Program-made: the position numbers and the translations under genes
DNA from: Saccharopolyspora rhizosphaerae
Lineage (GTDB): Bacteria; Actinomycetota; Actinomycetes; Mycobacteriales; Pseudonocardiaceae
Assembly (NCBI RefSeq): GCF_003931915.1
Contig: NZ_RSAA01000006.1
Span: 17,255 to 81,254 of the forward strand
Length of the DNA: 64,000 bases
Direction: 5' to 3'
The notes under the pieces: generated by a model
What the model was told of the DNA's origin: nothing
Database searches by the model: none
What the model saw: only the letters and a program-made list of their open reading frames with translations
Shown: one piece after another, positions 23,067 through 32,619 of the stretch
Layout of the letters: each line of letters begins with the position of its first letter
Position numbering within the stretch: position 1 is the first letter of the stretch

Positions 23067-23534
23067 GTGACCGACGTTCAACCGATCCCGCGTGATTTCC
23101 CACGCGTGACTCCCTACCTGTTCGTCGACGACGCCACTGCAGCGCTCGACTTCTACTGCAGAGTGCTCGGTGCGACCGAACGCATGCGGATGCCCAGGCA
23201 GAACGGCAAGATCGCCCACGCTGAGATCGCCATCGGCGACTCGGTGATCATGCTCGCCGACGAAGCACCCGAGATGGGCGCCCGCAGCCCGAAGACCATC
23301 GGTGGCACGCCTGCGATGCTCTACGTCTACGTCGACGACGTGGACCGGGTGTTCGAACAGGCCGTGCAGTCCGGCTCGACCGTGCTCAACCCGGTGACCA
23401 ACCAGTTCTACGGCGACCGCAGCGGCGACTTCGAAGACCCGTTCGGGCACTGCTGGAGCATCGCCACGCACGTCGAGGACGTCTCCGAGGAGGAGATGTC
23501 TCGCCGCATGACCGAAGCCATGAGCGGAGGCTGA
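23067..23534 (+). CDS. VOC-superfamily (PhnB/glyoxalase-like) protein
   Basis: 155 residues with a GTG start behind GAGGGGGAACC. Vicinal-oxygen-chelate pattern: VTPYLFVDDATAALDFYCRV (about 12-31), IAHAEIAIGDSVIMLAD, VYVDDVDRVFEQAVQSG, and DRSGDFEDPFGHCWSIATH at the end. This is the PhnB/YjdN-like group, many of which have unknown activity; resistance or isomerase roles are possible. Stand-alone gene. Confidence 0.9.
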   Translation: MTDVQPIPRDFPRVTPYLFVDDATAALDFYCRVLGATERMRMPRQNGKIAHAEIAIGDSVIMLADEAPEMGARSPKTIGGTPAMLYVYVDDVDRVFEQAVQSGSTVLNPVTNQFYGDRSGDFEDPFGHCWSIATHVEDVSEEEMSRRMTEAMSGG

Positions 23535-23903
23535 TCCACTCCTGCGCTCACCAGCGCCGGAACCGGGGGGTCGGTCTGAGGCAGCCGCTGCTGGGAATGG
23601 CTGGAGCGGGCACCAGCTCGCGATCCGACCTCGGCTGCTCGCCGCGTTCGCCTGGGGGCATCGGGCTGCTCGTCAACCCTGCTGCCGCGGGCATCGAGCA
23701 CGGCTGCATCACGCCGAGTCCTGGTGGCGACCGGAGCAGTACGACATCGATGTGCGCACCAGCCTGCTCGACATCGTCGACATCGCACTCGACCTGATCG
23801 CCGCGAAGTGGCCTCCACACGCGCACCTACCGCTGATCGCGTAGCGAAGCGCCTTGCGCGAGAGGCTGATCCACCGGACACACTCCGATTCTCCCCGCGG
23901 CGG
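23535..23903. other. Intergenic stretch, possible short remnant
   Basis: A plus-strand frame ends near 23844 with SWWRPEQYDIDVRTSLLDI and ALDLIAAKWPPHAH. It reads like the tail of a real protein but has no start and no family I recognise. Nothing else is supported. Confidence 0.35.
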
Positions 23904-24836
23904 TCAGCGGCGGAGGAGGCCGACGGCGCCGAGCACGTTGCCTCGGGCTGCTTGTTCGTCGCTCACCGGGAGGTCGGGACGCCAGTGGGCCGCGGGGACC
24001 ACTCCTGGGTCGACCAGGGTGTACCCCGGGAACAGTTCTGCGACCTCGTCGGCTGTGCGGAGGTGCAGGTGCGGGGTCGACGTCCCCGCCAGCAGGGGTC
24101 GCAGCGCGGCCACCTCGTCGTCGGTGCGCGACAACTGCGCGTTGTTCGACACGGCCAGTGCGCTGCCCGGGGCGCAGGCGTCGCGGTAACGCTCGACCAG
24201 CGCGGCCCCGTCGGGGTGGGCACGAGGTCGAGAACGCCGAACGCCAAGACCACGACCGTTTGGAGAGAAGTCCAGCAGTCCAGCCACACCCGGGGACCGC
24301 AGCACTTCTCCGACGTCGCAGACGTCGAGCTCGGTGACCGACACCTGCGGGTCCTCGCCAAGCAGGGTGCGAGCGTGGTGGCGAGCGATCGGTTCCCAGT
24401 CGACGTGAGCCACCTTCGCCTGCGGGCAGTGCGCGCGGGCGATCTCGTGCACGTTGCCGACGGTGGGAACACCGGAACCCAGGTCGAGGAACTGGTCGAT
24501 CCCGGCCTCGGTCGCCAGGTAGCGCACCGCGCGGCCGAGGAAGGAGCGGTGGGTGTAGCTGTAGTCCCGCTCGGTCGGTACGAGTTCGAGCGCTTGGTCG
24601 GCCGCTGTGCGGTCCACCTCGAAGTGGGCGGACCCGCCGAGGAGTCAGAGCTTCGTGCCCTCGGTCTTGGCTTTTCTGCAGTCCTCGCAGTGCACTGGGA
24701 ACCGAACGCGCCGGCGAACCCTTCCCGGACGGCCTGTTCGGCGGATGTAGTCGTCCATGCGCGCGATGTTCGGCCTGGTGAGGTCCGCGTGCGAAACCTC
24801 GGCCACCAAGTCGACTTCCCTCGCCTCGTCCTGCAT
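23904..24836 (-). pseudogene. DUF574 SAM-dependent methyltransferase, interrupted
   Basis: The family start (ADLTRPNIARMDDYI, about 24770-24810) is separated by about 110 nt ending in a stop (CEDCRKAKTEGTKL) from the next family block LLGGSAHFEVDRTAADQAL near 24600-24650. The main body then reads FLDLGSGVPTVGNVHEIAR (SAM motif) and VAHVDWEPIARHHA. The conserved VLAFGVLDLVP lies in a different frame, so two compensating frameshifts surround it. After that ALVERYRDACAPGSALA returns in frame. DUF574 genes are abundant in actinomycetes near XRE/DUF397 pairs. This copy looks dead, unless the indels are sequencing errors. Confidence 0.65.
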
Positions 24837-25027
24837 GACGCCACCGCATCGGAACCGAGAGCGAATGATCACCTGCTCGGCGTGATCGGCCGCAGCCCGG
24901 TCCCGCGCCGCGCGCTGCGGGCCGAGCAGTGACACGAACTGAGCAATGTGATCCGAACCGCGTGAAGATCATCTTCCGTTTCACACTCGGCCGCTGTCGG
25001 TAAGTCGTGGCGCGCAGAGGAGGACGT

Positions 25028-25744
25028 GTGCAGGACCGCCGGATCGGTGGTGCAGGCGGAGGTTCGGACCCGGCCCTGCGGAAGAGCGCCGCTGGCAGCG
25101 TGGTCGTGGCCGGCACGCTCGCCGTCGCACTGGCGTCAGAGGGCGGTGCCGTGGGCGCGGGGTCAGCAGTCACCGCAGGGTCCACGGCAGGCGAAGCTGC
25201 GGTGAGTCAATCCGCCGGTTCGCTTGCGCGAAGCGCCTCGTCGCGGAACCGCAAGGCACGCGAGGCCGAGGCCAAGCGGTCGGTTCGCAAGGGCAGAGCC
25301 GACGAGGCTTGGCGGAAGGTGGGACTGCGCCGTTTGCCGCAGTCCGAGAAGGTCTCCGCCATCGACTGCGTGGCGCACTCCTTCGGAGAAGTTCACGAGT
25401 TCCTGGTCCGCCGCCCGTGCACATCGCTGGACAGGATCCTCTTCACCGTCGGCGACGACCAGGGGAACACGGCAGTCGTTTCGGTGGCGGGGGTCGAGTT
25501 CCGCGACCGCAGCACCCTCTGGAAGTTCAAGCGGCTGGAAGACCGCCACGGCACCCGCGACGTCACGGCACTGGGCAGCTCCCCCCTGGGCATGCACGAC
25601 GTCCACTTCACCGGTGACCACTACCGCTCGAAGCCCAGGGGAGCCGCTCTCACGGTCGCGGAAGCGGAAACGGTCTTCGGCACCCACGACGCCGACGACC
25701 TGGATGCCATTGCCGAGGTCGAAGCCGTGCTCCCCCGCCCGTGA
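25028..25744 (+). CDS. Hypothetical protein, actinomycete type
   Basis: 238 residues from a GTG preceded by GAGGAGGAC; a GTG 21 nt upstream is an alternative. An Ala/Gly-rich N-terminal region (about 15-65) is followed by a basic stretch (SSRNRKAREAEAKRSVRKGR) and a globular C-terminal half with EVHEFLVRRPCTSLDRILFT and VVSVAGVEFRD. The latter resembles proteins that bind a small ligand, but no function is recognisable. It ends 13 nt before the convergent MFS gene. Confidence 0.6.
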   Translation: MQDRRIGGAGGGSDPALRKSAAGSVVVAGTLAVALASEGGAVGAGSAVTAGSTAGEAAVSQSAGSLARSASSRNRKAREAEAKRSVRKGRADEAWRKVGLRRLPQSEKVSAIDCVAHSFGEVHEFLVRRPCTSLDRILFTVGDDQGNTAVVSVAGVEFRDRSTLWKFKRLEDRHGTRDVTALGSSPLGMHDVHFTGDHYRSKPRGAALTVAEAETVFGTHDADDLDAIAEVEAVLPRP

Positions 25745-25756
25745 TCGCTGACCAGT

Positions 25757-26983
25757 TCAGGAACGGCCCCGTGGGGCGGCGGGACGGGTGGCCAAGGCGA
25801 GCAGTGCGCTTGCCCCGGTCATGGTGGCCAGGACGAGGAACAGGGCTGGGAAGCCGCCCAGGGCTGCTGCGATCGCTGAGCCGCCCCACGGGGCGAGGGC
25901 GATGGCGATCATCAGCGGGGCCGAGAGCAGGCCGCTCAGCCTCCCGTAGGCGGCCATGCCCCACCTGTCGCTGACCGCGGTGGCTTGCAGGAGGGTGAAC
26001 ACTCCTCTGCCCATGCCCACGAGCATCGCCGCGACGACCACCAGCGCTGATGGCCCCGGGACCACCGCCAGCACGAGGGTGGTCACCGCGCAGGCCAGCA
26101 GGATGACGACCGTGCGGCCGCGGGGGCCGGTGTGTCGTTGCAGCGGTGCGTAACCCAGGCGGCCCAGGACTTGCCCGACGCCGCCGAGGCCGAGCGCCCA
26201 GGCCGCCAGGTGGGTGTCGAAGCCGCGTTCGGTCAGCAGCGGGACCTGGTTGATCACCACCGCGTACACCCCGAACCCGCCGAGGGCCATCGTCGCGAGC
26301 AGCGCGAGGAACGGTCGGCTGCGCGCGACCTCTCCCGAGTGCCCGTGGGCCGCGGAGTGCTCGTCGTGGGCCACGTGGGGCCACGGCAGCCGCAGCCCGG
26401 CGTGCAGGGGGATCGTGACGACCCCGACCACGACCGCCAGGACCACGTACGTGCCGCGCCAGTCGAGGTGGTCGTCCAACGCGGCGGTCAGCGGCGCGAA
26501 CACCGTGCTGGCCAGGCCCGCCACCAGCGTCAACGCGGTCAACGCGCGCACGCGGTCCGGCCCGTACCAGCGGGTCAGCGCGGCGAAGGCGGGCGGGTAG
26601 AACGTCGCCGCCATCGCCACACCCGCGACCGACCACGCCAGCAGGAACCACCCGTAGCTCGTGGCGTGCGCGATCCCGAGCACCGCGGGCACGGCCAGCA
26701 CCGAGCCCGCGGTCATCACCGCACGGGGACCGCGGCGGTCCAGCCACCGCCCAACCCCGATGCCGGTCACGGCGGAGACGATCTGGCTGGCCGAGAACGC
26801 CCAGGTCACGGCGGGCAGCGACCAGCCGGTGTCGCGCGTGATCGCCGGCGCCAGCACCGGGAACGCGTAGTACAGCGCGCCCCAGCTGGTGATCTCGGTG
26901 ATGCAGAGCGCGATGAGGGCGCGACGCCGCCGCGCGGCGTCGACAGGCGGTGCGGCGGCGGTCGTCCGCGGCTCGGAGCGCAC
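25757..26983 (-). CDS. MFS transporter (OFA/oxalate-formate-antiporter-like)
   Basis: 408 residues from a GTG giving MRSEPRTTAAAPP; the longer upstream frame is Arg/Gly junk. Twelve hydrophobic helices are readable, with the loop VGRWLDRRGPRAVM between helices 2 and 3 and LTRWYGPDRVRALT in helix 4-5. A His-rich cytoplasmic loop (HVAHDEHSAAHGHSG) lies near mid-protein, which could bind metal. It is stand-alone, so substrate and direction are unknown. Confidence 0.85.
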   Translation of the reverse strand: MRSEPRTTAAAPPVDAARRRRALIALCITEITSWGALYYAFPVLAPAITRDTGWSLPAVTWAFSASQIVSAVTGIGVGRWLDRRGPRAVMTAGSVLAVPAVLGIAHATSYGWFLLAWSVAGVAMAATFYPPAFAALTRWYGPDRVRALTALTLVAGLASTVFAPLTAALDDHLDWRGTYVVLAVVVGVVTIPLHAGLRLPWPHVAHDEHSAAHGHSGEVARSRPFLALLATMALGGFGVYAVVINQVPLLTERGFDTHLAAWALGLGGVGQVLGRLGYAPLQRHTGPRGRTVVILLACAVTTLVLAVVPGPSALVVVAAMLVGMGRGVFTLLQATAVSDRWGMAAYGRLSGLLSAPLMIAIALAPWGGSAIAAALGGFPALFLVLATMTGASALLALATRPAAPRGRS

Positions 26984-27622
26984 GCGGTCAGCGCTCAACG
27001 GCTTCGGGCGCAGCCGGCGGCGCCTGCGCGGAGCGATCTGCCTGGTCGGTCTCGCTCCTGTCCAGAAGCCCGCCCGAGCTCCTCCGGCTCGGCGGCGGCG
27101 ACCGCGCTGCGGACCTGCGCGTGCCCGGTCATCGGCAGAAGCGTCCGCGCGCGCCCGTTGCTCTTCCCGACCACGACCACCCCCGGTTCCGGACGCGCCA
27201 GCTCCTCGGCCCACGAGGGTAGACGGTCCCGCGGGGGTGCACGGTCGGATCGATCAACAACGCCAGCGCGGTCAGCGTCTGCGGCACCGGGTTGTACGGG
27301 CCCGGTTGCCAGGACAGATCGTGCCGGGGTCCGGGAGAGATCACGCCCTCCTCGGGAGATCCGGCGACTGGTCAGCCTCGTCACCAGTGACAACATGCCG
27401 AGCGGACCCACCGCAGCACCCTCGCCAACGCCTCCTCGGCCGGTCCGGCGGAGGTCTACGACCAGGGCAGGACGCCCGCTGCGGCCGCGGCGAGGCGCTT
27501 GCCGCGCAGCCTTCGCCAGGTACGTCCTCCCAGGCGCTGCTGCCCTGGGACGTTCTCCGTGATCGGGCGGTGGGCGCCCTCCCCGCACGCGGCGTCCGGT
27601 TCGTGCGATTAGGGTTGATCTG
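26984..27622. other. Intergenic stretch, no supported gene
   Basis: About 640 nt upstream of both the MFS gene and phoU. Minus-strand phrases such as LARPEPGVVVVGKSNGRAR and NPVPQTLTALALLIDPTV look protein-like but lie in different frames, consistent with an old decayed gene. No family assigned. Confidence 0.4.
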
Positions 27623-28267
27623 ATGCGAGAAGCGTTCCACGGCGAGCTGGCAGCACTCGGTGAGCAACTGGCCGCGATGGCCGGGCAGGCGTCCGAGGCC
27701 ATGCGGCTGGCCACTCAGGCAGTGATCACGAGCGACACGGGACTGGCCGAGCAGGTCATCAGTGCCGACGACGAACTCGATGCTGCGCGCAACGAGTGCG
27801 AGGCCGACGCTCAGCGACTGCTGGCGCTGCAATCGCCCGTTGCCGGCGACCTGCGCACCATCCTCGCCGTCCTGTACTGCGGGGTGAAGGTCGAACGCAT
27901 GGGCGACCTCGCCGCCCACGTGGCCAACCTCGTCCGCCACAGCCACCCGGAGCCGGCCGTCCCGGACGAGTTCACCGACACCGTGCGCTCGCTCGGCGAG
28001 CTGACGGTGACCATGACCGACCGCCTCCAGGACGTGATCCGCGGCTCCGACCCCGCGAGCTTCGCGGCGATGAACGACACGGACGACTCCGTCGACGCCC
28101 TGTGCACTCGCCTGGGCACGGCAGTGCGAAGCGAGGACTGGCCGCACGGCGTGACCGCCGCGATCAACGTCGCCTTGCTGACCCGCTACTACGAGCGCTT
28201 CGCCGACCAGGCCGTGTCAGTCACCCGGCGCCTCGAGTTCGCCACCACCGGCACTCTCCCCGAGTGA
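27623..28267 (+). CDS. phoU: PhoU-family phosphate signalling protein
   Basis: 214 residues, two PhoU three-helix bundles. MREAFHGELAALGEQLAAMA at the start and the signature VAGDLRTILAVLYCGVKVER (about 73-92) with ERMGDLAAHVANL are diagnostic. The second bundle ends YYERFADQAVSVTRRLEF. PhoU links the PstSCAB transporter to the SenX3-RegX3/PhoR sensor and represses the phosphate response. No pst genes are next to it. Confidence 0.93.
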   Translation: MREAFHGELAALGEQLAAMAGQASEAMRLATQAVITSDTGLAEQVISADDELDAARNECEADAQRLLALQSPVAGDLRTILAVLYCGVKVERMGDLAAHVANLVRHSHPEPAVPDEFTDTVRSLGELTVTMTDRLQDVIRGSDPASFAAMNDTDDSVDALCTRLGTAVRSEDWPHGVTAAINVALLTRYYERFADQAVSVTRRLEFATTGTLPE

Positions 28268-28514
28268 CGCACGACTGCGCAGCATTTCCCCTCGTCGTGT
28301 GACCACTCCTCGTGGGTGGGCTTCCTCGTCGAGGGCTTCGCCGAGCTCTGTGAGCCCCACGAGGTCCCGCGCAAGTCGACGTCGAACGAGGGGCGCGCTC
28401 GGTCTTCCGCCGAGCAGGCGTGGCGGCGCCCCGGGCAGCACCCACGGGCTTGCTGCGGGGGCCTCGTGCGAAGCGGGGTCTGCGCTGAGCACCCACCGTT
28501 CGGGTGGACCGTGC

Positions 28515-28550
28515 GCTGCGGGGGAATCCCGATCGGGACTCCCCCGCAGC
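28515..28550. terminator. Bidirectional terminator hairpin
   Basis: A 36-nt near-perfect palindrome (GCTGCGGGGGAATCCCGA and its complement, one mismatch) followed by TTT. It lies between the convergent phoU and the DUF7144 gene and probably serves both. The remainder of 28268-28699 holds no supported gene. Confidence 0.7.
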
Positions 28551-28699
28551 TTTCCGCGGACCTGCCGCGCACCTCGTGAAGGCAACCGGCCGGAGTCGTC
28601 GCGAGGGTCCTCGCCGCGTGAGCCCAAGGCGCGCTGGAGTGTCGGGTCGCGAAACCCCACGGCTGGCGCAGGTCCCGTGCCGTCCGGACGCCGGCGATG

Positions 28700-29188
28700 T
28701 CAGGCAGTGGCGTCCTCGTCCGGTACCACGAGGGCGTACATCACCAGCACCGACAGCGCGATCAGCATGAGCTCCCAGAGCGGGAACGCGGCGAGGAAGG
28801 TCGCGTGACCGATGGCGGCCAGCCCGGCCAGACCGACCCCGGCGATGCGCGCCCACCGCTGGCCGCTCAAGCAGCCGACGCCCGTGAGCACCTGGAGCAC
28901 GCCGACGGCGAGCCACACCCAGCCCCACACGTCGTAGTCGAACACCAGCAGCTCGCCCGAGCCCACGACGTAGTAGTCCGGGCGCACCAGCGCGGCGAGG
29001 CCCGCGATGACGTTGAAGGCTCCGGCCAGGGTGAGCACCCAACCACCGAAGGCCAGCCAGTGCGATGAGCGAGTGCGCGACCGGGCGTGCGAGACGGCCC
29101 ACGCGCTCCCCTGCTCAGGAGCCCGGTGCCGTTCTGCCTCCTCCGCGGCACCGGAGGTGCCCGGCTCTCCCGTCCTCGGATCGGACAT
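28700..29188 (-). CDS. DUF7144-like four-helix membrane protein
   Basis: 162 residues. A hydrophilic, Ser/Glu/Arg-rich N-terminal 40 residues is followed by four hydrophobic helices (WLAFGGWVLTLAGAFNVIAG, WGWVWLAVGVLQVLTGVGCL, IAGVGLAGLAAIGHATFLAA and WELMLIALSVLVMYALVV). The YYVV...LLVFDYDVWGW loop between helices 1 and 2 is typical of this small actinobacterial family of unknown function. GGGGAAG precedes the ATG. Confidence 0.85.
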   Translation of the reverse strand: MSDPRTGEPGTSGAAEEAERHRAPEQGSAWAVSHARSRTRSSHWLAFGGWVLTLAGAFNVIAGLAALVRPDYYVVGSGELLVFDYDVWGWVWLAVGVLQVLTGVGCLSGQRWARIAGVGLAGLAAIGHATFLAAFPLWELMLIALSVLVMYALVVPDEDATA

Positions 29189-29278
29189 CTTCCCCGCCCC
29201 CCTTCCACCGAAGTGTCGTCCCAGACCAGCATCACGGGGAACAGGTCGTGGTGCAGTACGAACAGCGGTACCGACGTG

Positions 29279-30346
29279 TCACCCGCTCTCCCCCGCAGCG
29301 ATCTCGGTCCTCGCGTGGCGGTAGAGGACTTTCAGCGCAGCCGTCACCGGCAGGGCGAGCATGGCGCCGAGCACGCCGGCCAACGCACCTCCGAGGAGGA
29401 TCGCGACGAAGGCACCGAGCGGGCTGAGCTCGACCGCCTTGGCGAACACGCGTGGCGTGAGCAGGTAGTTCTCGAAGGCCTGGTACACGATGAAGAACAC
29501 CAACGTCACGACCGCGAGGGTCACGCTCTGGCTCAACGCGACCACCGTGCCTGCCAGCGACGCCAGCGTCGCCCCGATCTGCGGAACCGTGTCCAGCAGC
29601 GCGACCACCACGGCCAGCAGCGCCGGGTGAGGCACACCGGCGATCAGGAAGAACACGTAGGAGACGACGCCGGCGCACAACGACACCACTGCTTGTCCCG
29701 TGACGTACCCGCCCACCCTGCTCATCGCCGCGCGCAGCGCGTCGGCACGACCCGCGCCCGTCGCTTCCACCCGGTCGACCGCGGCGTGGATGCGAGGCAT
29801 CGCCAGCGAGAAGTAGACCAGGAGCGCGCCGGTGGTGCACACGGCGAACACACCGCCGAACACGGTGCCCAAGGCGGCGAAGCCGGCGGTGAGGGCTTGC
29901 CCGGCGAAGGAGGCGGCTCGGCTCACCGCCTCTTCGACCTTCTCCTGCAGACCAGGGTCCTGCAGGTGGGTGCGCAGCTCGTCGGGATTCCCGAGGTTCG
30001 CCCCCAACCCCGCCAGGAGGTCAGGGACACGGCTGATGAAGTCCCGGAGTTGACCGATCGCCGGGACGAGGACGAGCGGAACGAGCGCTCCGACGAGGAG
30101 CAGGACCACCGCGAGGACGCCGACCAGCGCCAGACCCCGTCGGACCTGGTAGCGCTGCAGCCAGTTGATGGCCGGTTCGACGCCGAGTGCGAAGAAGAAC
30201 CCCAGGAACACCAGGACGAGCATGTCGCGGACGGTGTAGGCCAGGACCGCGAACGTTCCGACCGCAAGGTAGACGACCGCGATCTGCGCATGACGCGTGA
30301 GCGGGAGGGAACCGCGCTCACGCCCGCCCGGCGGGTTGCTCACCAC
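29279..30346 (-). CDS. AI-2E family transporter
   Basis: About 355 residues. I place the start at a GTG with GGGAAGG upstream; other GTGs nearby are possible. Seven or eight helices, the long periplasmic or cytoplasmic middle region (about 90-150) and the signatures LLDTVPQIGATLASL and YLLTPRVFAKAVELSPLGAF identify the AI-2E/PerM family. Members export small molecules or act as Na+/H+ antiporters; direction and substrate vary. It is divergent from the alkylsulfatase gene. Confidence 0.88.
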   Translation of the reverse strand: MVSNPPGGRERGSLPLTRHAQIAVVYLAVGTFAVLAYTVRDMLVLVFLGFFFALGVEPAINWLQRYQVRRGLALVGVLAVVLLLVGALVPLVLVPAIGQLRDFISRVPDLLAGLGANLGNPDELRTHLQDPGLQEKVEEAVSRAASFAGQALTAGFAALGTVFGGVFAVCTTGALLVYFSLAMPRIHAAVDRVEATGAGRADALRAAMSRVGGYVTGQAVVSLCAGVVSYVFFLIAGVPHPALLAVVVALLDTVPQIGATLASLAGTVVALSQSVTLAVVTLVFFIVYQAFENYLLTPRVFAKAVELSPLGAFVAILLGGALAGVLGAMLALPVTAALKVLYRHARTEIAAGESG

Positions 30347-30623
30347 GTGCGCCGCCCTTCCCACCTCGCGACCTGACCGGCGAGGGGTTCGCCGCTCCCG
30401 TGCCGGCCGCGACTCCGCTCGTCACAGCGTTCGGTGCTTCCGGATCACCCCGAGCGGGTACCGCGCGGAATCCGCGTCGCACCCAGACCCTCCTCACCAG
30501 TGTTGCCCGAGCCCATGGTCACCCCGCCGCGCGTCACGCGCCCTCCGGTGGCGTTCGGCATCCCAGCCGGTGACGATGTCCCCCGGTCACAGCACCCGAT
30601 GGGGTGCTCGAGGAGGAGGCACG

Positions 30624-32525
30624 ATGGCCGAGAGCCACGACCCGCGCCCGGCACGGCCGGAGATCGTCGACCACAACGCTGCGGTGCGGGGGCGATCCCC
30701 CTTCGACGACACGCGTGACCTCGACGACGTCCACCGGGGTTACCTGGGCACCGCCCCGGACCCGGTGATCCGCGACGCGGACGGTTCCGTCGTGTGGGAC
30801 CTGCGCGCCTACGACTTCCTCGCGCAGGAATGCCCGGAGACCGCCAACCCGAGCCTGTGGCGGCAGGCCCGGTTGAGCTCCCGGCACGGGCTGTTCGAAG
30901 TCGTGGAGGGCATCTACCAGGTCCGCGGTTTCGACTTGTCCAACATGACCGTCGTGGAAGGCTCGCGCGGAATCCTGGTCATCGACCCGCTCGTGTCGGC
31001 CGAGACCGCCCGAGCAGCGCTCGCGCTGTACCGCGAGCACCGCGGGGACCGACCGGTGACCGGCGTGCTCTACACCCACAGCCACGTCGACCACTTCGGG
31101 GGCGTGCGCGGGGTGATCAGCGAGGCCGACCTCGCGGCCGGTGTGCCGGTCCTCGCCCCCGCAGGTTTCCTCGCGCACGCCGCGAGCGAGAACATCTACG
31201 CCGGAACAGCCATGGCCCGTCGGGCCGCCTACATGTACGGCGCGGCGCTCTCGAGGAACCCTCGAGGTCAGATCGGCGCCGGGCTCGGGCCGACGACCTC
31301 GACCGGTCAGGTCGGCTTGATCCCACCCACGCACGACATCACCGCCTCGGGCCAGTCCGAGACCATCGATGGCATCCGGATGGACTTCCAGCTCACTCCC
31401 GGGACCGAAGCGCCTGCGGAACTCAACATCCACTTCTCGGACCACGCCGCGTTGTGCATGGCCGAGAACGCGACGCACACGCTGCACAACCTGCTCACCC
31501 TGCGCGGTGCCGAGGTGCGGGACCCTCGAGCGTGGGCCGGTTACCTGACCGAAGCCGTCACACTGTTCGCCGACAGCACCGACGTCGTCTTCGCGTCCCA
31601 CCACTGGCCGGTGTGGGGTCGCGACGACGTCATCACGTTCCTCACCGAGCAGCGCGACCTCTACGCCTACTTGCACGACCAAACGCTCCGCATGCTCAAC
31701 CGCGGTGCCACACCCCTGGAGATCGCCGAGCACTTCGAGATGCCCCCGAACCTCGAGCGCGCCTGGCACACCCACGGCTACTACGGCTCGGTCAGCCACA
31801 ACACCAAGGCCATCTACCAGAAGTACTTGGGGTGGTTCGACGGCAACCCCGCCCACCTCTGGGAACACCCACCGACCGAATCCGCCCGGCGCTACCTGGA
31901 CTTCATGGGCGGCGCGGACGAAGTGGTGCGACGCGCGCACGAGTCGTTCGCAGAAGGCGACTTCCGCTGGGTCGTGCAAGTGGTCAACCACGTCCTGTTC
32001 GCCCAGCCCGACCACGAAGCCGCCCGCTCCCTCCAGGCCGCCGCCCTGGAACAGCTCGGCTACGGGTGCGAGAACGGGACGTGGCGCAACTTCTACCTCA
32101 CGGGTGCCCACGAACTCCGGAACGGCCCGGTCGGCACTCCCACAGTGACCGCCTCGCCGGACGTCATCAACGCCTTGACGCTGGACCAGCTCTTCGACGC
32201 CCTCGCGATCCGCGTCGACGGGCCGCGGAGCTGGGACGCCGACATCACCCTCCGCTGGAACCTCCGGGACGGGCAGCGGCACACCCAGCGCCTGCACAAC
32301 GGGGTGCTCACCCACGTCGTCGGGACCGGGGCGGCTGCCGGTGACCCTGACGTGGAGATCGACCTCGACGAAGCGGACCTCCGCAGCCTCCTGCTCGGCA
32401 GCACGACACCCGCTGCGCTCGCGGAACGAGGGCGGGCGGAGATCACCGGAGACCCGGGGCGCATCGCCGACCTGTTCTCGTACCTCGAGGACCCCGACCC
32501 GAACTTCACCATCGTCACGCCCTGA
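30624..32525 (+). CDS. Alkyl sulfatase, metallo-beta-lactamase type (SdsA1/BDS1-like)
   Basis: 633 residues, matching the family. Start at the ATG behind AGGAGGAGG (30611-30619). The MBL domain has THSHVDHFGG (about 151-160) with the two-zinc motif and ENATHTLHNLLTLRGAEVR, where the Glu and His complete the site. A helical dimerisation domain (about 360-500) and an SCP2-like C-terminal domain (about 510-633) follow. The enzyme removes sulfate from primary alkyl sulfates such as SDS, freeing sulfate and an alcohol. No signal peptide is seen. Confidence 0.92.
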   Translation: MAESHDPRPARPEIVDHNAAVRGRSPFDDTRDLDDVHRGYLGTAPDPVIRDADGSVVWDLRAYDFLAQECPETANPSLWRQARLSSRHGLFEVVEGIYQVRGFDLSNMTVVEGSRGILVIDPLVSAETARAALALYREHRGDRPVTGVLYTHSHVDHFGGVRGVISEADLAAGVPVLAPAGFLAHAASENIYAGTAMARRAAYMYGAALSRNPRGQIGAGLGPTTSTGQVGLIPPTHDITASGQSETIDGIRMDFQLTPGTEAPAELNIHFSDHAALCMAENATHTLHNLLTLRGAEVRDPRAWAGYLTEAVTLFADSTDVVFASHHWPVWGRDDVITFLTEQRDLYAYLHDQTLRMLNRGATPLEIAEHFEMPPNLERAWHTHGYYGSVSHNTKAIYQKYLGWFDGNPAHLWEHPPTESARRYLDFMGGADEVVRRAHESFAEGDFRWVVQVVNHVLFAQPDHEAARSLQAAALEQLGYGCENGTWRNFYLTGAHELRNGPVGTPTVTASPDVINALTLDQLFDALAIRVDGPRSWDADITLRWNLRDGQRHTQRLHNGVLTHVVGTGAAAGDPDVEIDLDEADLRSLLLGSTTPAALAERGRAEITGDPGRIADLFSYLEDPDPNFTIVTP

Positions 32526-32619
32526 GGACCACGGGTCGACCCGCCCTCCGCGACCTCCGGCACCCTCCGCGGCGGTCTTGTGAGTTCGCCCTCCAGCTCT
32601 CGCGGCTTCGCCGCTGAGA

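Noticed and set aside
23701..23844. Short plus-strand tail with YDIDVRTSLLDIVDIALDL
   Set aside because: Protein-like but without start, ribosome-binding site or family; kept only as a note in the intergenic entry.
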